Assembly (NCBI GenBank): GCA_937897085.1
Contig: CALCOR010000173.1
Coordinates: 1 to 8,776 of the forward strand
Direction of reading: 5' to 3'
Length of the DNA stretch: 8,776 bases
Origin: an uncultured euryarchaeote
GTDB lineage: Archaea > Thermoplasmatota > Poseidoniia > Poseidoniales > Thalassarchaeaceae
This document shows positions 1 through 7,000 of the stretch, one piece after another. The notes beneath the pieces are model-generated. The model did not search any database and was not told the DNA's origin. It saw nothing but the letters and a program-made list of their open reading frames with translations. Within the stretch, counting starts at the first letter, position 1. Every line of letters starts with the position of its first letter. Made by a program: the position numbers and the translations under genes.

Positions 1-381
1 CAGATTCCCGAGTCGGGAGGAACGGTGGTGAACATCCTCGACCAGAAGCTGTCCAACCCCAACCCGGACTACCTGTCGTACACCGCCAGCAAGCAGGCGC
101 TCGGGGGCCTCACGAGCGCGCTCGCTCAACAACTCGCTCCGGATGTCCGTGTCAACGGCGTCGCCCCCGGTCTGACACTGCCATCTGCACATGCTTCACC
201 CGAAGCGTTCGCAGAGGTGCACGGCAGCAATCCACTCGCTCGTGGTGTGCGCCCAGAAGACATCGCCGAAGCGGTCATCTACCTCGCGCGGGCCACCGCC
301 ATCACCGGAGTGGTGCTGCACGTAGACGGTGGAGAGCACCTGGCGCCTCGTTCGGATGATGTCCTCTACGGAAAAGGGTGA
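1..381 (+). CDS. Short-chain dehydrogenase/reductase, FolM-like pteridine reductase, C-terminal part
   Basis: This is the 3' part of a gene that enters from the left edge; the frame is open from base 1, so the N-terminal Rossmann half with the nucleotide-binding glycine motif is missing. The visible 126 residues contain the SDR catalytic Tyr-x-x-x-Lys (YTASK, bases 79-93), a following helix (QALGGLTSALAQQLAP), the conserved VNGVAPG strand-loop, and the C-terminal signature ITGVVLHVDGGEHL. The segment VVNILDQK before the active site, the APGLTLP loop and the DGGEHL ending resemble E. coli FolM (dihydromonapterin reductase) and alphaproteobacterial SDRs found beside folB. The inferred role is NADPH-dependent reduction of a dihydropterin in the cytoplasm. 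It ends 4 bases before a FolB-type gene, which supports a pterin role. A generic 3-oxoacyl-ACP reductase-like activity cannot be excluded from this half alone. Confidence 0.9.
   Translation, partial: QIPESGGTVVNILDQKLSNPNPDYLSYTASKQALGGLTSALAQQLAPDVRVNGVAPGLTLPSAHASPEAFAEVHGSNPLARGVRPEDIAEAVIYLARATAITGVVLHVDGGEHLAPRSDDVLYGKG
376..381 (+). promoter_or_regulatory. Shine-Dalgarno-like GGGTGA overlapping the upstream stop codon
   Basis: The bases GGGTGA include the TGA stop of the SDR gene and lie 4 bases before the ATG at 386. GGTGA can pair with the UCACC part of the 16S rRNA 3' end. It supports ATG 386 as the folB start and suggests translational coupling of the two genes. The match is short. 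Confidence 0.45.
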
Positions 382-385
382 ATCC

Positions 386-790
386 ATGCTTGAAGATCCC
401 TTGGCCGTCTTGCTCCAGCGCCGCGGCGTCACCGGCGTCACCACCTTGGCGCTGCGCGACCATGTCGTCGAGATGGAACTCGGAATCCTTCCCGAGGAGC
501 AGGATAGAACCCAGCGCATCCGCTTCGATGTCGAACTGCATCTCATCGGCGCGGCGGCGCCTGCCGAAGACCAGATCGATCAGGTACTCGACTACGACTT
601 CATCCGCGCCACCATCGATGCCACCGCGACGGGGGGGCGCACCAATCTTCTGGAGACTGTCGTAGCCGACCTGTTGGACACCTACATGCTACCCCACGAG
701 GTCGAGGCTGCGAGCGTGACTGCTACCAAACTCGATGTCTACGATGGCGATGCCGAGGTCGGTTGTCGGATGATTAGGGTCCGCGATTGA
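386..790 (+). CDS. folB: Dihydroneopterin aldolase/epimerase family protein (FolB-like)
   Basis: A 134-residue protein, close to the family's usual 115-130. FolB enzymes cleave 7,8-dihydroneopterin to 6-hydroxymethyl-dihydropterin and glycolaldehyde, or epimerise it, in pterin/folate synthesis, as an octameric tunnelling-fold barrel. Visible family features: the first strand LALRDHVVEMELGI; the GILPEEQ turn supplying a Glu for pterin binding; the strand RIRFDVEL; LDYDFI with Tyr70, matching the active-site Tyr of E. coli FolB (YADI); NLLETVVADL with Glu90, matching the pterin-anchoring Glu; and VTATKLD with Lys115, matching the catalytic Lys. All the key residues therefore look present. I chose ATG 386 because it has a Shine-Dalgarno-like GGTGA and avoids overlap; an in-frame GTG at 329 would overlap the SDR gene by 53 bases. 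It probably forms an operon with the SDR. Aldolase, epimerase (FolX-type) or other activity cannot be separated by eye. Confidence 0.88.
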   Translation: MLEDPLAVLLQRRGVTGVTTLALRDHVVEMELGILPEEQDRTQRIRFDVELHLIGAAAPAEDQIDQVLDYDFIRATIDATATGGRTNLLETVVADLLDTYMLPHEVEAASVTATKLDVYDGDAEVGCRMIRVRD

Positions 791-843
791 GTCTCACTGA
801 ACATGCGGGAGGTTCATGTCCGTAAGGCTCGCCTCGCAAGGTT

Positions 844-927
844 GCGGGGATTGCCAAGCCTGGTCAACGGCGCCGGACTTAAGCTCCGGTCCTTAGCGGT
901 TCGTGGGTTCGAATCCCTCTCCCCGCA
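844..927 (+). tRNA. tRNA-Leu (anticodon UAA)
   Basis: The 84-base sequence folds as a class II tRNA. The acceptor stem GCGGGGA (844-850) pairs perfectly with TCCCCGC (920-926), with discriminator A927. The D arm has GCC (853-855) pairing with GGC (869-871) and the GG of the D loop at 862-863. The anticodon stem CCGGA (873-877) pairs with TCCGG (885-889) around loop CTTAAGC, giving anticodon TAA at 880-882, which reads UUA and UUG. The variable arm is long (890-902) with only a weak 2-bp stem. The T arm GTGGG/CCCTC surrounds TTCGAAT and contains one U-U opposition (904 and 918). CCA is not encoded and there is no intron. The GCCAAGCCTGGTCAA D-arm style and TTAAG loop resemble archaeal tRNA-Leu rather than bacterial ones. 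Confidence 0.97.
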
Positions 928-939
928 TCACTCTCTGAA

Positions 940-956
940 CATCGCTTACAGCGATG
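940..956 (+). terminator. 7-bp hairpin downstream of tRNA-Leu (possible terminator or processing structure)
   Basis: CATCGCT (940-946) and AGCGATG (950-956) are perfect inverted repeats around a TAC loop, beginning 13 bases after the tRNA. No T-tract follows, so it is not a classic intrinsic terminator; archaeal termination usually depends on T-runs. The position fits a transcript-end or processing element. Confidence 0.35.
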
Positions 957-960
957 CTTG

Positions 961-968
961 AGATAAAC
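961..968 (+). promoter_or_regulatory. Weak TATA-box-like candidate for the 1028 gene
   Basis: AGATAAAC is the most A/T-rich stretch in the 928-1027 spacer and loosely resembles an archaeal TATA element. A start of transcription about 26 bases downstream would leave a leader of roughly 35 bases carrying the GGAG motif. There is no other support; the call is tentative. Confidence 0.2.
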
Positions 969-1019
969 GACTCATGGCATGGCCTACTGACGGTGAACCT
1001 CTTATGACTCCTATGTGAC

Positions 1020-1023
1020 GGAG
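1020..1023 (+). promoter_or_regulatory. Shine-Dalgarno GGAG supporting a GTG start
   Basis: GGAG ends 4 bases before the GTG at 1028. This placement is the main reason for choosing the GTG start over the in-frame ATG at 1085, which would also delete the basic region ahead of the hydrophobic signal sequence. Confidence 0.5.
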
Positions 1024-1027
1024 AACT

Positions 1028-3997
1028 GTGATAAGAGCGCATGCTGCCTTTCAGCGGCCCCGAAACCGTACATCGGCGTCAGTGATGATACTGGTGTTCC
1101 TACTCGCCAGCCTCGCCTCGCTTGCCACACCCTCGATGATGGAACTCCCACAGGATGAGATGAATCGCTACGTCGAGGATGATCCGCTCTATCTCTACAC
1201 CCTCTACATGGCCGAACGGAACTCCAACGCTGGTGGAGACGGCTTCCTGACGACAGATGCTCCGGACTCCGGATCCGACAATCAACGCAACGAGAGTGCG
1301 CTCGGTGACTCACTCGAGTTCCGTACCCCAGTGCTGCTCTCCGACTTCCGCATCGCCGGGCGCACCACCTCCAACAACGGCGAGTACAAGATTCCGCTGA
1401 ACGTGTTCCTGCGGGCCACTGGCGGACAGCAGGACGTAGCCACTTACACATTCACGCTGAAGGTCGACACGGCCGGCGGCGAGATCACCAAGGCGACCGA
1501 GCAGAAGGAGATGAACGCCTGCGACTCCATTCTTCCGGGCGGCTGCGGCTGGAATCAGGTGGTAATCAATCTCAAGTGGACTGGGGCGCAGGAATTCACC
1601 GTCATCGCCGATGGTCAACTCAAGTTGTTCATCTCCGCTGAATCCTCCTGCGAGGGCTCGTCCGGGGGTCCGTTCTCACCATCTTGCGACGCCGAGGTGG
1701 CGTGGGGGAAGCCCGATGACATCACCGACTACTCGTCGATGGAGTTCTGGGCTAATGCACTCGCAGGCAGTTCGGTCAAACTGCATCAGCCAGGTGCGCT
1801 GTGGACGGACCCAGAGGTGGTCGACTGGTACCCCAACTCCATGCCTGATGAACGAGAGATGAACTTCACTCTCGACGTGCGCGATTCACTCGGCAGCTTC
1901 GACATCCAGTCGGTCAGCGTGCAGTTGCAGAATCCATCGGGCACCTACGTCGTCGACCACTCCTTCCCGGACAACGAACTCGTCGAGAACAACAACGCGT
2001 TGCGAGGGGTGTACCAGTGGGTGCATCCAGCGAACGTGGAACATGGGGAGTATGAACTGACGTTGGAGGTGATCGACATCCAAGGGCATTCGGTACTCAT
2101 CGAGCATACGCCTGTCTACTTCCATCGCTACGGCATCAGCATCCGTCATGCGCTCGACCGCACTGTGGAGTACATCGCTCCCGGCCAGACGACACCGATC
2201 AAGATGTCCCTCAGGCACATCGGGTCGGTGGGAGAAGCGCTCGACGTCGAGCTTGATCTGCTCACCAACCTGGGCAGCAACTGGGTGGTGGAATTCGACC
2301 ATCCGGACTCATACTACCTCGCGGACGGCGGTGATGAAGTGCTGGCCATCCTGACTCTGGGTGCCCCTACCGAACTGTCCAACGCACCCTCCCGGCTGGA
2401 AATCGCCGTCCGCGCGCACAACGCCAGCGGGGCGGAGGTGCAGTACCTGGTCTTCAATCTCGACCTTGAGAAACTGGATGTCTATGCGCCACCGATGGCA
2501 TCTCTCTGGGACTCGAAATACGAACACCAGATATCCAATTCTAGCCGCTCCGAATCGTTCGACCCCAACATCCCGCGCTTCGTCGATCAAGGTCAGTTCA
2601 CACCGTTCTATCTCGAGTTGTTCAACACTGGATTCGATGTCGACTCGTTCCGCTTGGATGTACCGATGAAGCCGCGGGGCACAGTGTTCTACTTCGTGGA
2701 CAATGACACCAATCCACCAGTGCAGATAGAGCAGAACCTGCAGGATGGCCTGTGGCACACTGCTCAACTGGATCGGCACGTGACCCAGACCATCGTACTC
2801 TACGTCAAGCCGTCACAGGATGAGGATGATCCCGACTCCGGGCTGATGCGTATCGAGGTCATCAGCGCGGGCAACAACTCCTTGGTCTCGATCATCGAGT
2901 TCACCCCTCACCGTACCCGCGGCATCCAAGCGCGTGTGACCTACGACTGTGATGGAGTCGGAAACGGACTGGGTCATATCGAAACTGAAGTCTGTTCCCC
3001 CTCCTCGGGCGGCATCAACATGCGGATAGAGGTCACACAGACCTCTGGTTCGCCCAATGAGGTCACAGAGTGGGTATTGGTGAACCCTGCGAACTATGTA
3101 GGCAACGCCGAGGCGAACATTCGCTATACTCAATGGAATTACTACATCAATGACACGAACAGCACTCCACTGCCGCGGATGCAGTTGGCTGCGGGAGATT
3201 CCGATGAGTTCGAACTCAGCATCGTGCTGACCAATCAGGTTCTGGCCGGCAATCACACGATTATCATGCGCATCGAGGAGGCTACCGACGGCAGTGTTCC
3301 GGAACGCTACTTCGACATGCCATTCTCCATCGAAGTCGGCGAAGGTGAGCCAAACTTGGAGATCGTACAGGATGCCCCCAATCATCCGATGGTACCTGGT
3401 GGTCATCGCGAGATGGGGATGATTCTCAAGAACGAAGGCAACGCCGATCTGCAGGTGCTGTTGACCACCGATGCACCAGATGGGTGGGTGGTAGACGTCT
3501 ACAACCAAGCCACATCGTCACCGACGTTGTTCGTCGAAGCATTCAGTCAGGTGGAATTCATAGTCGAGATCGATGCTCCAACTGATGCCCGCCACAAGGA
3601 CCTGCACACGATCGTCGTGACCGGTGAACCCGTGTCCACAGAACGTTCCTATGGCCAGGACACGCATGCCAAGCAGGATGTGATTGTGCAGGTCGAGATC
3701 AATGACCTGTTCAGTCGCCTCAAGAACGAATTGTTCGACAACCCGAGAACGGAGACGTTGCTTCTCATGCTTGGTGGATTCATGCTCATTGTCGCCTGGG
3801 TGGCCGGTCAGCGGAGGAAGCGCGGCGAGTGGGATGAAGAAGAGGAAGACTGGGAATACGATGACGAGGAAGAATCCGTTGAGGAGAGTACCACGGACAT
3901 CCCCGAACCGGTCGTCGATGAGTTGGACGACGATGAAGTGGAACTCGCCGAGGACGAGATCGAGATTCTCGAGGATGACCCCGAAATCGATGATTGA
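1028..3997 (+). CDS. Large secreted type I membrane protein with NEW3/CARDB-like modules and acidic cytoplasmic tail
   Basis: A 989-residue protein of unknown function. A basic N-terminus (RPRNR) precedes the hydrophobic segment VMILVFLLASLASLA, a Sec signal peptide or anchor. The body is beta-rich; stretches starting near residues 368, 500 and 775 resemble NEW3/CARDB-type adhesion sandwiches (for example GGHREMGMILKNEGNADL at about 786-803). Six cysteines occur as three local pairs (165/173, 208/220, 641/656), consistent with disulfides outside the cell. Many N-x-S/T sequons suit archaeal glycosylation. One transmembrane helix lies at about 910-926 (TLLLMLGGFMLIVAWVA), followed by QRRKR as stop-transfer, so the bulk is extracellular. 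The cytoplasmic tail (936-989) has 33 Asp/Glu in 54 residues. This architecture is typical of Poseidoniia surface proteins as I know them. The start is GTG with GGAG upstream. No catalytic motif is recognised; a structural, adhesive or binding role is inferred only. Confidence 0.9.
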   Translation: MIRAHAAFQRPRNRTSASVMILVFLLASLASLATPSMMELPQDEMNRYVEDDPLYLYTLYMAERNSNAGGDGFLTTDAPDSGSDNQRNESALGDSLEFRTPVLLSDFRIAGRTTSNNGEYKIPLNVFLRATGGQQDVATYTFTLKVDTAGGEITKATEQKEMNACDSILPGGCGWNQVVINLKWTGAQEFTVIADGQLKLFISAESSCEGSSGGPFSPSCDAEVAWGKPDDITDYSSMEFWANALAGSSVKLHQPGALWTDPEVVDWYPNSMPDEREMNFTLDVRDSLGSFDIQSVSVQLQNPSGTYVVDHSFPDNELVENNNALRGVYQWVHPANVEHGEYELTLEVIDIQGHSVLIEHTPVYFHRYGISIRHALDRTVEYIAPGQTTPIKMSLRHIGSVGEALDVELDLLTNLGSNWVVEFDHPDSYYLADGGDEVLAILTLGAPTELSNAPSRLEIAVRAHNASGAEVQYLVFNLDLEKLDVYAPPMASLWDSKYEHQISNSSRSESFDPNIPRFVDQGQFTPFYLELFNTGFDVDSFRLDVPMKPRGTVFYFVDNDTNPPVQIEQNLQDGLWHTAQLDRHVTQTIVLYVKPSQDEDDPDSGLMRIEVISAGNNSLVSIIEFTPHRTRGIQARVTYDCDGVGNGLGHIETEVCSPSSGGINMRIEVTQTSGSPNEVTEWVLVNPANYVGNAEANIRYTQWNYYINDTNSTPLPRMQLAAGDSDEFELSIVLTNQVLAGNHTIIMRIEEATDGSVPERYFDMPFSIEVGEGEPNLEIVQDAPNHPMVPGGHREMGMILKNEGNADLQVLLTTDAPDGWVVDVYNQATSSPTLFVEAFSQVEFIVEIDAPTDARHKDLHTIVVTGEPVSTERSYGQDTHAKQDVIVQVEINDLFSRLKNELFDNPRTETLLLMLGGFMLIVAWVAGQRRKRGEWDEEEEDWEYDDEEESVEESTTDIPEPVVDELDDDEVELAEDEIEILEDDPEIDD

Positions 3998-4004
3998 CGG
4001 CACC

Positions 4005-4023
4005 GCCCCCACTATGTGGGGGC
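4005..4023 (+). terminator. Perfect 8-bp GC-rich hairpin after the 989-residue gene
   Basis: GCCCCCAC (4005-4012) and GTGGGGGC (4016-4023) form a perfect 8-bp stem with a TAT loop, 7 bases after the stop codon at 3995-3997. The following bases are not T-rich, so termination is uncertain; 3' end stabilisation or processing is an alternative. The rest of the spacer up to 4092 holds no clear TATA box, only a weak TCTTAAGT at 4052-4059. Confidence 0.5.
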
Positions 4024-4092
4024 TGTACTTGTCCGAACCTTGCTCCATTTGTCTTAAGTGCCAAAGGAACCGGTTGCGAAGTGGGTTCAGAC

Positions 4093-7000
4093 ATGTCATT
4101 GTACCGAAGCACCGCTGAAACGACCGAATGGCGACCGCTCGTGCGCGCCCGCGCACGCTCGCTGTCGCTCGCACTGCTGATGCTGCTGTCCAGCTTTGTG
4201 GGGATGCAGTTCGCTGCTTACGAAGCGATGGCCGCCACCGACCAGGATGGAGATGGCCTGACTTGTGGGACCGAATACCTCATCGGGACTCAGTGCCAGG
4301 ACTGGGACTCTGACAACGACGGACTTCCCGATGGCTGGGAATGGCAGTACGGACTTGACCCGACCGACGGATCCTCGCTGACCATCAACGGTGCCAGCGG
4401 TGATCAGGATGGGGACGGCATGTCCAACCTGCAGGAGTACTCCTACCTCGAGCCCACCAACTGGGACAACTCCAACACCCCCAACGAACTCGATAACGGC
4501 GTCTGGTGGAACGGCACGGTTCCAGTGCGCAACTGGAACGAGGAGAACGCCATGCAGGTCAATCAACCGGGCTGCGGCGACCCTGGGTCCGACGGAAACG
4601 GCTCGACAGTCATACTCTGCGACGAGGATCCTCCGGGAGACATCTGCAATGACGGATTGGATAACGACAAGGATGGGTTGGTGGATACTGCCGATCCCGA
4701 CCGTGACGGAGATGCGGTGTGTGGCTCGAATGACGACGACGGCGACGGCTTCTTCGACGAGGACCCCGATGGATGGGACACCGATGGAGACGGGATGCCC
4801 GACGGCTGGGAGGTTTCGAACGGACTCAACGCCACCTTGGCGGCCGGTGTGGATGGCGCTTCTGGAGACCCCGATAACGATGGCCTGATCAACATCATGG
4901 AATACATCAATCCCGCATGGACCACCGGTAGTGGAGGCAACTACTACTTCCAACCCGGCAACCCGCTCGTCGAGAGCGCAACCGAGAACGTCAACCCATG
5001 CAACCCTGTGCTCGGACTGGGGCCTGGGGGCTGCGCCTCGCTCACCGCATCTGTCGACCAGGACTTCGACACCAACCCATTCAACAACGACACCGACGGC
5101 GATGGCCTCGAAGATGGCTACGAAGCGTTGGTCATCCTCACCGACCCGACCACCAGCGACACCGACTCAGATGGTATCTCGGATGGCGTCGAGGCGAACA
5201 CCAGCACCTACGGAAACCCGCCGCTGCACAGCGACCCGCGCGACAACAACACCGACGGTGACCAGTTCGATGATGGCGACGAGGACATCAACGGCAACGG
5301 GCAGGTAGATTCCAACGAGACCGACCCGACTCGCCGCGAGGATTCGGGCGACTACGACAACGACGGCATCGACAACTGGCTGGAGAACCTCAGCTGCACG
5401 CTGTGGAACGTCTACGACTCCGACTTCGGCGGCATTGGCGACGGGGACGAGAGCAATCTGTCGCACAGCACCGACCCATGCATGACCTTCGTGGACTACA
5501 GCACCACCGTCGTCTCCTACAACAGCGGCACTAACCGTCTGACCATATCCAACGCCTCGGGCATCAACCCGAACCCGGTGGACTGGCGCACCGGGATGCC
5601 GGGCATCCTCTACTACAACGACTCCGGCGGAAGCCTCACCTCGTTCGCTTACTCCTCTGTCACGGGCAATGTGATCAGTGGAGTGGCAGTTGCTCCCCCC
5701 GTGGGGGCGGTCAGTGTGATTGCCAAGAACGGCTCCTGGTGTCACTACGAGGGCACGCAGGCGGGCACCATCACCACCACCTACAGCCATTGCGACGACG
5801 ATTACATGGACAGCGACGGCGATGGATTGGCAGACTGGGAAGAGAACATGGCCGTATGGGGTTGGTTCTCGCTCCCCACGCAGTATGATTCTGATGGCGA
5901 CGGTGTCAACGACCTCGATGAAATCCTCAACGGCACCAACCCGATGGAGCCGTGCCACAACAATCTCGATTCGGACAATGACATGCTCAACGACTACTTC
6001 GAGAACAACACCGGTTGCGACCTGATGTACGTGCCGGGGATGGGTGGAGGCAACGGTTCAACGGACACCTACGTCACCGACCCGTTCGACCCGGACACGG
6101 ACCACGGTGGAGTGATGGACGGTCAGGAGTACCTCGATGGCACCAACCCGCAGAACGACCCCCTCGACGACATGAACCCGGCTGACACCGATGGAGATGG
6201 CATTCCGGACAACATCGAGAACCAGACCGGCACAGACTGGCGTGACCCGGACACTGACGGCGGCGGCATGAGTGACTACGAGGAGTGTCCTCCACAGTTC
6301 TGGCAGGACTGTTTGCTCGGCCTACAGAATCCGTGGGATCCGACCGATGACATCATCCAGAATGAGATCGCCTTCTGGGCCAACAACACCAGCAGCACCG
6401 GCTCTGGAGTCGACCCCGACCTGTCCCACTATTGGCGGGTGCGCACCTACGAGTACTACACCGGCGCCGCTTACGGGATGAACGAGAGTTCGCTGATCGA
6501 GACTGAGATTTCACCCGGTTGGATTGATTACCATTGGATTGCCAACAACACCTTCTGGAACTCATCGGAGGACTACCAGATGACCTACGTGCAGCCGGTC
6601 AATCCCGGTTCGAGACTGCCGCAACCGGCGTCCGCATACTCATGGATGATGTGGGGCGACCCGTTCGCTTACCTCAACCAATCCAATGTTTCTCACGACC
6701 TGCGCATCTCCGCTGCACAGATCTTCGACCTGATGACTTCGCAACCAGAGATATGGTTCTCATCCACCGAATACGCCAATTCGATTCCCTACGCTGGTCC
6801 GGGCAACTACGGCACCGACCTGCCAGGCTACTTCACCGACATGACCGCACCCGAGTCACACGTCTACAACGTCACGCAGGGTGTGATTACGGACGCAGGT
6901 GCGGTCAGCGCGTGGGACAAGGTGGTCGCCATTCGAGACTACCTGAACAACGTTGACGGTAACACGTCGGTGGAGTTCACGCTCAACTTCGACGGTTCAG

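Noticed and set aside
329..385. Upstream GTG extension of the folB gene
   Set aside because: It would overlap the SDR gene by 53 bases, and the added residues do not resemble FolB; ATG 386 has a better start context.
631..637. Run of seven G in folB as a possible frameshift site
   Set aside because: The frame continues through it as Thr-Gly-Gly-Arg directly into the conserved NLLET motif, so there is no sign of a frame error or slippage.
801..819. Inverted repeat ACATG...CATGT before the tRNA
   Set aside because: It has only 5 pairs around a 9-base loop, which is easily expected by chance; there is no supporting element.
2813..3508. Minus-strand open frame of 231 codons
   Set aside because: It is antisense to the well-supported 989-residue gene and shows no domain, signal or start context of its own.
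4096..4953. Minus-strand open frame of 285 codons
   Set aside because: It lies wholly opposite the signal peptide and Asp-rich repeats of the + strand giant gene. Its Val/Ile/Gly/Ser-rich content is what the reverse complement of GAY/GGN-rich repeats gives, and it has no recognisable family.
5695..5707. CCCCC/GGGGG hairpin resembling the 4005-4023 structure
   Set aside because: The 5-bp stem is inside the continuous giant coding frame (Pro-Pro-Val-Gly-Ala codons) and is best explained by coding sequence.
5167..5958. Minus-strand open frame of 263 codons
   Set aside because: It is antisense to the repeat region, with the same low-complexity Val/Ala/Ile composition, so it is a shadow of the real frame.
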